DNA of 49,374 nt, from contig JACPRG010000029.1 in assembly GCA_016190025.1 (NCBI GenBank), positions 1-49,374 on the forward strand. Reading direction: 5' to 3'. The notes under the pieces were generated by a model, which worked only from the letters and a program-made list of their open reading frames with translations, did not search any database and was not told the DNA's origin. Every line of letters starts with the position of its first letter. Within the stretch, counting starts at the first letter, position 1. Below are positions 42,657 through 49,374 of the stretch, in pieces. This stretch comes from Candidatus Tectimicrobiota bacterium (lineage in GTDB: Bacteria > UBA8248 > JACPRG01). A program made the position numbers and the translations under genes.

Positions 42657-43130
42657 TCACCCCAGCGTCCCGGCGGCCTCTTGAACGGCCTTGACGATGC
42701 TGGCGTACCCCGTGCACCGGCAGATGTTCCCCGCCAGGTAGTGCCGTATCTCCTGCGGCCCCGGCTTCGCGTTCTCCGCGAGGAGAGCCTTGACGGTCAG
42801 GATCATGCCCGGCGTGCAGTACCCGCATTGGAAGCCCCAATGCTTGGCGAAAGCCTCCTGGACCGGGTCCAGGGCGCCGTCTTCCTGCTCCAGCCCCTCG
42901 ATGGTCGTGATCTCCTTGCCCTGACAGCGGACGGCCAGGGTCAGACAACCGGAGACCGGCATCCCCTCCAGGAGCACCGTACAGGCCCCGCACACGCCCA
43001 CCCCGCAGCACTCCTTCGTGCCGGTGAGAAAGAGGTCCTCCCGAAGGGCGTCCACAAGGGTCTTTTTCGCGTCCACCGCCACCTCATGTCGTCTTCCGTT
43101 GACGGAGAGGTGGATCGTCTGTTTCGTCAT
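42657..43130 (-). CDS. [2Fe-2S] subunit of a molybdenum hydroxylase (CoxS/XdhC-type small subunit)
   Basis: A 157-residue protein with two 2Fe-2S domains. The plant-ferredoxin-type cluster uses Cys42, 47, 50 and 62 (CCGVGVCGAC and SGCLTLAV), and the alpha-helical domain uses Cys102, 105, 137 and 139 (FQCGYCTPGM and GNICRCTGY). It passes electrons from the molybdopterin subunit to an acceptor. In this family a third, FAD-binding subunit (CoxM) is usual, but none is present here; two-subunit members such as isoquinoline 1-oxidoreductase and some aldehyde oxidases also lack it. It follows the large subunit by 42 bases in the operon. The gene is complete. Confidence 0.93.
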   Translation of the reverse strand: MTKQTIHLSVNGRRHEVAVDAKKTLVDALREDLFLTGTKECCGVGVCGACTVLLEGMPVSGCLTLAVRCQGKEITTIEGLEQEDGALDPVQEAFAKHWGFQCGYCTPGMILTVKALLAENAKPGPQEIRHYLAGNICRCTGYASIVKAVQEAAGTLG

Positions 43131-43172
43131 CTTCCTCGATCCCGGTGATGGACCTCGGGGGAAAGGCGTCCG

Positions 43173-45479
43173 TCAGCCCGCCTTCTGACGCATCCCTTGC
43201 AGGATGTCCTCCGGCAGGATGGGCAGCGTTCGGACCCTGACGCCCACGGCGTCGTAGATCGCGTTCACGATCGCCGCGGGCGGAGAGTGAAGCGTCGATT
43301 CGGCGACCCCTTTGACCTCGCCCCCGGCCGCCTCCGGGGTCTCGACGAACTCAATCTCGCCCGAGGGCACGTCCAGCGCCGTGGGGACCTTGTAGTCTCC
43401 GAAATGGGCGTTCACCACCATCCCCGACGTATCGTCGATCATGAGGTGCTCGCTCAGGGCGAGACCGATCCCCTGGGCGAAAGCGCCGTGGACCTGGCCG
43501 GCGGCGCCGAGCGGGTTCACGACCCGGCCGATGTCATGGACGTTGACCATGTCCAGGACCTCCACGACGCCGGTCTCCTCATCCACGGCCACTTTCACGC
43601 ACTGGACGCCGAAGGAGGGGGGGTTCCCCGGGGGTTGCGAGGTCGACCTCCCGACGATCGTCTTCATTTCCTTGTAGTGGACGTATTCGGCAATCTCTCG
43701 GACGGTGAGCGATTTCCCCGGCGCGTCCCCGCAGGAGACGACGCCGTCGGCGATCTGAAGCCCCTGGGGCGCTGCGCCCATCATCCGTCCCGCCGCCTCA
43801 AGGAGTTTTTCTCTCACCTCCAGCGCGGCGAGGCGGACCGAGTAGCCCGCGGCGAACGTGATGCGGCTCGCGTGGGTCGGGGCGTCAAAGGGAGCCGAGT
43901 CCGTATCCGTGGGGACGAACGTGACATTCTGGATCGGCACGCCGACGGCGTCGGCCGCGACCTGGCTCAGGATCGTCGCCTGGCCCCCTCCCTGCTCGAC
44001 GCACGCCACGTTCAGGCCGACCGTCCCGTCCTCGTTCACCTTCACCAGCGCGCCGCAGTACTCCAGAATCTTTTCCGGCAGCTCCTTCCTCCCGTGGACT
44101 CCCGTGTTCTTCATTCCGCAGAACGCCAGGCCCAGGCCCACCTTCACGTGGGGCCGGGGGGAGGCCCGCGACTTGGGATCGTCCCACCCGACGAGGTCCC
44201 GCACCCGCGCGGCGCACTCCGCCAACCCGCTGGAGGTGATCTGGAATCCCGTCATCGGGGAGATGTCTCCCGCCTGATAGACGTTCCTCAACCGGAGCTC
44301 GAACTCGTCGAAGCCCATCTCGCGGGCGATCCGGCTCATCTGGCACTCGACGGCGAAGTTGGTCTGGACCGCCCCATAGCCGCGCATCGCGCCCGAGGGA
44401 AAGTTGTTGGTGTAAACCGAAAATCCCTCGAACAGATAGTGGGGGGTCTTGTACGCCCCGATGAAGACCATCCCCCCCACCAGGACGACCGAAGGCCCAT
44501 GATTGGCCGAGGCGCCGCAATCCATCCAGGCCTTCATCTGCCGCGCCGTCAGCGTCCCGTCCTTCCGGACGCCCGTCCTGACCCACATCCGCGTCGGATG
44601 CCTCGCGGTCCGCGTGAACTCCTCCTCGCGGGTGTACTTGATCCGCACGGGGCGCTTGAGGCGCAACGCGGCCCAGGCGCACAGGGGCTCGCTCACCGTC
44701 ATGTCCAGGCCCTTCCCGAAGGCGCCCCCGAGAAAGGGCCGGATCACGCGGAACTTGCTCACCGGGAGGCTCAGGGCCTCCGCAAGACAGGAGCGCAGGC
44801 CGAAGATGGACTGGGTCGTCGAGAGCACCGCCACGCGATCGCCCGTCTCGGGCCAGCAGCAGACCACGTGCGGCTCGAGGGCCACCTGGTTGACCCGCTG
44901 CGTCTCGTACTCATCCTCGAAGACGCGGTCCGCCTCGGAAAAGCCCTCCTCCACGTCCCCCCGCTCCATACAGATGGGGCGGTCGGCCTCGCGCCACCCG
45001 AAGCTGATGTTCCCCTCCCCCCCGGGCCTCACGACCGGGGCGTCCGGCCGAAGGGCATCGTCGAGCGTGAAGACCGCCGGAAGCTCCTCCCATTCCATCC
45101 GGACGCAAGAGAGGGCCTCTTCCGCCTGCTCCTCCGTGTCCGCCACCACCAGGGCGATAGGCTGACCGATGTAGCGGACCACGTCGTCCAGAATCACCTC
45201 GTCCTTGACGAGCAGGTCCGCGTGGGGGTTCGCCTGGTTGTAAATGGGATTGAAGGGCTTTTTCGGAACGTCCCGGCACCCGACGACCATGCGCACGCCC
45301 GGCGCCTTGCGGGCGCCCTCCAGGTCCAGGCGGACGATGCGCCCGTGGGGGATCGGGCTCCGGAAGATCTTTCCCGCGAGGGCCCCCGGCGGGACGGTGT
45401 CGCTGACGTACTGGAGCCGCCCGGTGAGCTTGTCGCGGGCGTCCACCCGGGGCACGGGCTTCCCAAGAACGCTTTCCAT
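43173..45479 (-). CDS. Molybdopterin-binding large subunit of a xanthine-dehydrogenase-family hydroxylase
   Basis: A 768-residue catalytic subunit, the usual size. It starts with the a/b hammerhead domain (PRVDARDKLTGRLQYVSD...GALAGKIFRSPIPHGRI) and has the molybdopterin motifs RPFLGGAFGKG, SGAMRGYGAVQTNFAVE, VEQGGGQATILSQVAADAVG and the closing KGVAESTLHSPPAAIVNAI, with Glu acting as base. Such enzymes hydroxylate purines, nicotinate, pyridine, quinoline, carbon monoxide or aldehydes with water as the oxygen source. The CO-dehydrogenase loop VAYRCSFR is absent, so it is not a carbon monoxide dehydrogenase. Hydroxylation of an N-heterocycle is favoured by the neighbours. The gene starts with ATG 14 bases downstream of the binding-protein stop. 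It lacks an FAD subunit. Confidence 0.93.
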   Translation of the reverse strand: MESVLGKPVPRVDARDKLTGRLQYVSDTVPPGALAGKIFRSPIPHGRIVRLDLEGARKAPGVRMVVGCRDVPKKPFNPIYNQANPHADLLVKDEVILDDVVRYIGQPIALVVADTEEQAEEALSCVRMEWEELPAVFTLDDALRPDAPVVRPGGEGNISFGWREADRPICMERGDVEEGFSEADRVFEDEYETQRVNQVALEPHVVCCWPETGDRVAVLSTTQSIFGLRSCLAEALSLPVSKFRVIRPFLGGAFGKGLDMTVSEPLCAWAALRLKRPVRIKYTREEEFTRTARHPTRMWVRTGVRKDGTLTARQMKAWMDCGASANHGPSVVLVGGMVFIGAYKTPHYLFEGFSVYTNNFPSGAMRGYGAVQTNFAVECQMSRIAREMGFDEFELRLRNVYQAGDISPMTGFQITSSGLAECAARVRDLVGWDDPKSRASPRPHVKVGLGLAFCGMKNTGVHGRKELPEKILEYCGALVKVNEDGTVGLNVACVEQGGGQATILSQVAADAVGVPIQNVTFVPTDTDSAPFDAPTHASRITFAAGYSVRLAALEVREKLLEAAGRMMGAAPQGLQIADGVVSCGDAPGKSLTVREIAEYVHYKEMKTIVGRSTSQPPGNPPSFGVQCVKVAVDEETGVVEVLDMVNVHDIGRVVNPLGAAGQVHGAFAQGIGLALSEHLMIDDTSGMVVNAHFGDYKVPTALDVPSGEIEFVETPEAAGGEVKGVAESTLHSPPAAIVNAIYDAVGVRVRTLPILPEDILQGMRQKAG

Positions 45480-45493
45480 GAGAGCTCCCTCGC

Positions 45494-46498
45494 CTACCGC
45501 TTCCGAAGACGGGTCCCCGGCAGGAAGGCGTTGCTGTAAATCTCGCCCAGGGCCACGTTCTGCGTGATGCCCGCCGTCTTCAGGACGATGTCCCGCGTGC
45601 GGGTCATCTTCTCCGGCGCCATGTAGCCGATGCCGTTTTTCTCGACCCCCTCATCCACCATCAGATCACGAATGATCTCCAGCCTCTCCCGGGCGGCGTC
45701 CGGGTCTTTTTCCCCTGTCTGTTTCATGGAGATCGCCAGGGCCTCCCGGGGATTCTCGTAGGTCCAGACCCAGCCGCGAAGAGCGGCCTTGACGAACCGT
45801 CCGAGAAGCTGGGAGCTCGCCTGGACCATCTTGTCGCTGGCAATCAGCCCGTTCGAGTAAATGTTCACCCCGAAATCCTTGTACTCGAGCACTCGAAGGG
45901 ACTTGTTGACCGTTTTGGCCCTGCGGGCCACCAGGGGGGCCTCAATCACGAAGAGGCAGATGCTATCCACCTTTTCCTGAATCAGGGACGGCACGGAGGT
46001 CCCGATGTCCATCGCCACCATCTTGACCGAGGCCGCATCCAGCCGGTTCGATTGGGCGAGGACGGGGAAGAGGACCGCGTTGGCGTTGCCGGCCTGACAG
46101 CCCATGGTCCTTCCCTTCAGGTCCGCAATCGTCCGGATCCCCGACTTGTCCAGGGTCATGATGGCGTGGGGGTTCTTGGCGTAGACCACGCCGATGGCCT
46201 TCACCGCCGCCCCTTTGGCCCGCCCGATAATGAGAGAGCCGGCGTCGGCGAATCCCAGGTCCGTCGCCCCGGCGGCGGTGCGCTTGATGGTGTCCCCGGA
46301 CCCGAAGCCCCGGGTCATGTTCACGTCCAGGCCGCTCTCCTTGAAGAACCCCTTTTCGAGGGCCACTTGAAACCCGGTGTGTTCGCTGGTCATGATCCAG
46401 TTCAAGGCGAACCTCACCGAATCGGCGGCGGCGACCGCGCCCGCCAACGACAGCCACGCCACAACCCCGAGGACGAAACGCAAGCCCCTTCCCTTCAT
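45494..46498 (-). CDS. NMT1/THI5-type ABC transporter substrate-binding protein
   Basis: A 334-residue periplasmic protein with a signal peptide (LRFVLGVVAWLSLAGAVAAAD). The family's LNWIMTSEHTGFQVALEKGFFKESGLDV and GFGSGDTIKRT match the three tandem copies at 20-23 kb, and it ends with the same style of motif (EIYSNAFLPGTRLRKR). It is more divergent than those three are from each other, with HTGF in place of HxGF(F/Y) and the VKMVAMDIGTSVPSLIQ block. It is the first gene of the Mo-hydroxylase operon; the strong site GGAAGGAGGGGATC precedes the ATG. No permease or ATP-binding protein is found in the operon. Confidence 0.9.
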   Translation of the reverse strand: MKGRGLRFVLGVVAWLSLAGAVAAADSVRFALNWIMTSEHTGFQVALEKGFFKESGLDVNMTRGFGSGDTIKRTAAGATDLGFADAGSLIIGRAKGAAVKAIGVVYAKNPHAIMTLDKSGIRTIADLKGRTMGCQAGNANAVLFPVLAQSNRLDAASVKMVAMDIGTSVPSLIQEKVDSICLFVIEAPLVARRAKTVNKSLRVLEYKDFGVNIYSNGLIASDKMVQASSQLLGRFVKAALRGWVWTYENPREALAISMKQTGEKDPDAARERLEIIRDLMVDEGVEKNGIGYMAPEKMTRTRDIVLKTAGITQNVALGEIYSNAFLPGTRLRKR

Positions 46499-46535
46499 GA
46501 TCCCCTCCTTCCGGAAAAGAACATCTTGCCAGCCA

Positions 46536-46551
46536 ATATTGTCGACAATAT
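46536..46551. promoter_or_regulatory. Perfect 16-bp palindrome, candidate GntR-type operator
   Basis: ATATTGTCGACAATAT in the divergent promoter region between the Mo-hydroxylase operon and the UbiD genes. It has the TTGTnnACAA core of FCD-type GntR sites and shares TTGnnnACAATAT with the site upstream of gntR at 30.5 kb. It overlaps the likely -10 regions, so binding would block transcription. Confidence 0.6.
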
Positions 46552-46669
46552 CTTATACGCGTGTCCCTTGTAGCAAATTTCGACTGCGGGGTCAAGGGGG
46601 ACTTGGGGTACGATCGTCAGGCCCCAATCCTCCGCGCCCTGGACCACCACCCCTCGGCAAGGACCTGCG

Positions 46670-48034
46670 ATGGCCAAAGACCTTCGGACCTACCTGGAGA
46701 TGATCGAGGACAAGATCCTCCGCATCCAAAAACCCGTCGATCCGCTCACGCAAATGGGCGGCCTCTGCCAGCTCGTGGAGCGGCCGGTGATGTTCGAGAA
46801 CGTCGCCGGGTATCCGGGCTGGAAGGTCGTGGACCGGCTCCTTGCGACGAGGGACCTGGTGGCGCTGGCCGCGGGCGTCCCGCCCGACCGGCTGGTGCAG
46901 AGCCTGAAGGGGAAATGGCTCCGCCCCCCCGTCCACGAACCCGTCCTGGTGGAGGACGCCCCCGTCAAGGAGAAGGTCGTCAAGGGGAAGGACGCGGATG
47001 TGGAGGCGCTCCCCGTCGCGATCTCCTCGCCCGGGGATTCAGGGCGTTTCATCTCCGCGGGCCATCTCGTGTCCATGAATCCGGAGACGGGGGACCTCAA
47101 CGTCGCCATCTGCCGGACCGAGATGAAGGGCAAAGCCCTCCTTTCCTCCGGCATCTACCGGCCCGACACCCTGCGCAACATCGCCCTCCACAAAGAGCGC
47201 GGCCGGAAGACCATGCCCATCGCCCTCTGCATCGGCCATCACCCCGCCTACGACCTCTCCGCGTCCGCCAGCTTCAGCCACCCCGGTTACTCCGAGCACG
47301 AGGCCGCGGGGAACCTCCTGGGCGAGCCGGTCGAGCTGACCCATTGCGAGACCGTGGACCTCAAGGTCCCGGCGCGCGCGGAGATCGTGATCGAAGCGGA
47401 GATGGACCTCACCCAGCCCCTGCCCAACGGCCCGTTCGGCGAGTACACGATCCGCTACGGCTTCGACCCGCGGGGGCACGGCTCCCGCGTGACCGCGATC
47501 CTGCGGCGGGGGGACGCCATCTACCGCCACCTCAACGCCACCCGCTTCACCGACCACCAGGTCCTCACCGGGACGGCCCACGCGGTCCAGATCTATTCGG
47601 ACCTGGTGGAGAAGGGGCATCGGATCCACGACGTGGATTTTCCGCCCTACGGGAGCCGCCTCCTCCTGGTCATCAAGGCCACGCCCGTCTATGACGGAGA
47701 GGTCCGCGACATCTTTCTGACCGCTTGCGCGCGCAACGCGGTCGCCAAGTTCGTCCTCGTGGTGGACGACGACGTGGACATCAACGACCCGCGCGACCTC
47801 TTTCACGTCCTGGCGACGAACGCGGACCCGGCGGAAAGCCTCCTCACCGTGGACGGTCTTCCAAGCAATGTCCTGAACCCCACGGCGCGAAACCGGACGA
47901 ACCCTTACACCTGCACGAGCGCCAAGGTCCTGATCGACGCCACGCGGGGCTCCACCATGGGGCAGCCGAAGAGGCGGGAGGAGATGGAGCGGATCGGGTT
48001 CTGGCCGGGGATCGCGCTGAAGGACTTCCTGTAG
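46670..48034 (+). CDS. UbiD-family prenylated-FMN decarboxylase
   Basis: A 454-residue UbiD-family enzyme, complete. Landmarks: the N-terminal DLRTYLEMIEDKILRIQKPVDP, the SAGHLVSMNPETGDLNVAICR block, the acidic GPFGEYTIRYGF that provides the active-site Glu near prenylated FMN, and the C-terminal DIFLTACARNAVAKFVLVVDDDVDINDP. It is divergent from the Mo-hydroxylase operon, 171 bases away with the palindrome between. The next gene is a second UbiD homologue. The pair might be two independent decarboxylases, or subunits of a hetero-oligomeric enzyme as in phenylphosphate carboxylase. The gene has typical codon use for the region. Confidence 0.91.
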   Translation: MAKDLRTYLEMIEDKILRIQKPVDPLTQMGGLCQLVERPVMFENVAGYPGWKVVDRLLATRDLVALAAGVPPDRLVQSLKGKWLRPPVHEPVLVEDAPVKEKVVKGKDADVEALPVAISSPGDSGRFISAGHLVSMNPETGDLNVAICRTEMKGKALLSSGIYRPDTLRNIALHKERGRKTMPIALCIGHHPAYDLSASASFSHPGYSEHEAAGNLLGEPVELTHCETVDLKVPARAEIVIEAEMDLTQPLPNGPFGEYTIRYGFDPRGHGSRVTAILRRGDAIYRHLNATRFTDHQVLTGTAHAVQIYSDLVEKGHRIHDVDFPPYGSRLLLVIKATPVYDGEVRDIFLTACARNAVAKFVLVVDDDVDINDPRDLFHVLATNADPAESLLTVDGLPSNVLNPTARNRTNPYTCTSAKVLIDATRGSTMGQPKRREEMERIGFWPGIALKDFL

Positions 48035-48125
48035 TCCCATCCCGTCTCGATCCCCGTCCGGCCCCGGAGAGGAGGCGCGGGGAGGCGTCCGGGGAAAACC
48101 GGCCGGGAGGACAGGGAAACCTCTG

Positions 48126-49374
48126 ATGCACGACGCAAAGACCAGGCGCTCAGAAGGCCACCGGGGGCGCGCCCGGGTCCCTTGCCGGGAGATGCGGGGG
48201 TTTTTGGATTTGCTGGAGCGGGAGGGGGAGCTCCTTCGGGTCTCGAGGCCCGTTTCCCCCTTCCACGTGAACAGCCTCCTCGCCCAGTCCGACAAGGCGG
48301 TCCTCTTCGAGAACGTGGCGGATTACGGCATCCCCGTCGTGGGGGGGCTCGTGGGCTCGCGCAGGCGCCTGGCGCTGGGGCTGGCGTCGGAGGAGAAGGA
48401 GTTGGGGAAGACTTTCCTGGAGGCCCTTGCGCGGCCCGTCCCGCCGGTCCTTGTATCCGGCGGTCCCGTGCAGGAGGTCGTCAAGGTCGGCGAGGAGGTG
48501 GACCTGACGGAGCTCCCCATCCCCTTTCAGCACCGAAAGGACGGGGGTCCGTACATTTCCGCGGGGGTGGTGGTGTCGAAGGACGAGGAGGGGCGCCGCA
48601 ACGTGGGCTGCTACCGGCTCATGTACCGGACCCCCCGCGAGACGGGCATCGACCTGGTCTCCCCCTCGGACATGCGGACCACCTACCAGCGCTTTCAGGC
48701 CCGGGGAGAGGCGCTGCCCATCGCGGTGGCGCTGGGGAGCTCGACGCCCGAGCTCCTCGCCGCCGGCTACAAGGCGCCCCCGGGGATGGACGAGTTCGCG
48801 GTGGCGGGGGGTCTTTGCGGCGGGCCGGTGGAGCTGACGAAGTGCGCGACGGTGGACCTGGAGGTCCCGGCGTCGGCGGAGATCGTCCTGGAGGGGGAGA
48901 TCGCCCCCATCGGCTGGACGGAGGACGAAGGGCCCTACGGCGACTTCACGGGCTTCAAGGGCTCCATCCGGTGGAACCCCCTGTTCAAGGTCAAGGCCGT
49001 CACGCACCGAAAGCGGCCGATCTTCCAGACCCTCCTTTTGCCCGATGAGACTTATTGGCTGGCGGCTCCGGGTGTAGAGGCGATGGGTTGGCGCGCGCTC
49101 CGGGAAGCGAGCGTGCAGACCACGGCCGTGTACGCCAGCCCCGCGAGCTGCTGTTACTGGCACCTCTACGCCGCCATCAAGAAACGGCCCGGCGAGGGGA
49201 AAAACGCCCTTCTGGCCTTGATGTCGCTGCTCGACGTGAAGCTGGTCATCGTGACCGACGACGACGTGGACCTCACCGATCCCCAGGCCGTCGAGCGGGC
49301 GCTGGCCTTCCGCGTCCGGCCGGACGAAGACGTCCTCATCGTCTCCGGCGCCCGCGGGAAACACCTCGACCCGA
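48126..49374 (+). CDS. UbiD-family decarboxylase, truncated by the window end
   Basis: About 416 codons are open to the right edge with no stop, so the C-terminus lies outside. It begins RGFLDLLEREGELLRVSRPVSP, has the typical AGVVVSKDEEGRRNVGCYRLMYR and the active-site segment DEGPYGDFTGFKGSI, and continues with the ATTATV-like AVYASPASCCYWHLYAAIKK and VIVTDDDVDLTDPQ. It starts 91 bases after the preceding UbiD gene and is probably in the same operon. It differs clearly from that neighbour and from the third UbiD at 23 kb, so the three are likely to have different substrates. The ATG is the first in frame; about 20 residues at the N-terminus are variable and may not be conserved. Confidence 0.9.
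   Translation, partial: MHDAKTRRSEGHRGRARVPCREMRGFLDLLEREGELLRVSRPVSPFHVNSLLAQSDKAVLFENVADYGIPVVGGLVGSRRRLALGLASEEKELGKTFLEALARPVPPVLVSGGPVQEVVKVGEEVDLTELPIPFQHRKDGGPYISAGVVVSKDEEGRRNVGCYRLMYRTPRETGIDLVSPSDMRTTYQRFQARGEALPIAVALGSSTPELLAAGYKAPPGMDEFAVAGGLCGGPVELTKCATVDLEVPASAEIVLEGEIAPIGWTEDEGPYGDFTGFKGSIRWNPLFKVKAVTHRKRPIFQTLLLPDETYWLAAPGVEAMGWRALREASVQTTAVYASPASCCYWHLYAAIKKRPGEGKNALLALMSLLDVKLVIVTDDDVDLTDPQAVERALAFRVRPDEDVLIVSGARGKHLDP

Noticed and set aside
43173..45479. Possible carbon monoxide dehydrogenase
   Set aside because: The VAYRCSFR active-site loop of CoxL is absent and there is no CoxM subunit.
43197..45539. 780-codon plus-strand frame opposite the molybdenum hydroxylase large subunit
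   Set aside because: Shadow frame; the minus strand carries all molybdopterin motifs.

Overview
The window is 49.4 kb of GC-rich (roughly two-thirds G+C) bacterial chromosome, cut through a gene at each end. Many genes start with GTG or TTG behind good Shine-Dalgarno sequences, and genes sit in tight operons. The gene set combines several UbiD-family decarboxylases, NMT1/THI5-type solute-binding proteins, thiolase-like/DUF35 pairs, a molybdenum hydroxylase, a luciferase-like oxidoreductase and an AmmeMemoRadiSam-type radical SAM enzyme. This suggests a versatile, probably uncultured soil or sediment bacterium of the Rokubacteria/Methylomirabilota or Desulfobacterota kind. That placement is inference; no rRNA is present.

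Layout. (1) 1-4754: the 3' end of rdgB, a tRNA-Pro(TGG), then a lower-GC patch that looks like a decayed tRNA-side island. It holds an orphan 235-residue gene bracketed by an imperfect direct repeat, a transposase stub and a Fic protein, followed by a Sel1/peptidoglycan-binding/ankyrin lipoprotein. (2) 4860-9374, minus strand: an Lrp/AsnC regulator, a class III omega-aminotransferase, an aldehyde dehydrogenase and a universal stress protein, probably an amino-acid side-chain catabolic unit. (3) 9672-16819, plus strand: E1-alpha, E1-beta and E2 of a 2-oxo acid (probably branched-chain type) dehydrogenase, interleaved with a VOC protein, a thiolase-like protein that lacks the nucleophilic cysteine, its DUF35 partner and an acyl-CoA dehydrogenase. 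A second thiolase/DUF35 pair converges on it from the minus strand (16827-18319). (4) 18669-19754: an AmrS-type radical SAM enzyme.

(5) 19953-30508, minus strand: a GntR/FCD regulator followed by an M20 amidohydrolase, an amidohydrolase, an LLM oxidoreductase, an isoaspartyl-dipeptidase homologue with changed substrate-binding residues, a UbiD decarboxylase and three tandem paralogous solute-binding proteins. A two-domain alpha/beta-barrel protein is read divergently. (6) 31582-41435: two divergent operons. The minus-strand one encodes a cytosine-deaminase-like amidohydrolase, FdrA, a DUF1116 protein and an MmgE/PrpD protein. The plus-strand one encodes a carbon-nitrogen hydrolase, a hydantoinase/dihydropyrimidinase, a cyclase-family metal hydrolase and an IclR regulator. 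(7) 41526-49374: a minus-strand operon for a fourth solute-binding protein, a two-subunit molybdenum hydroxylase and a split thiamine-diphosphate decarboxylase, divergent from two more UbiD homologues, the last one cut by the window edge.

Read together, regions 5-7 look like a catabolic island for one or more N-heterocyclic or carbamoylated compounds: uptake by pyrimidine-type binding proteins, hydroxylation by the Mo enzyme, ring decarboxylation by UbiD proteins, ring opening by the cyclic amidohydrolases, removal of the carbamoyl group by the nitrilase-family enzyme, and possibly capture of a carbamoyl group by FdrA/DUF1116. A perfect palindrome in the 46.5 kb divergent promoter shares its core with a site at the gntR promoter, hinting at a common regulator. 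The exact substrate cannot be read from sequence. No CRISPR array, rRNA or complete insertion sequence was seen.
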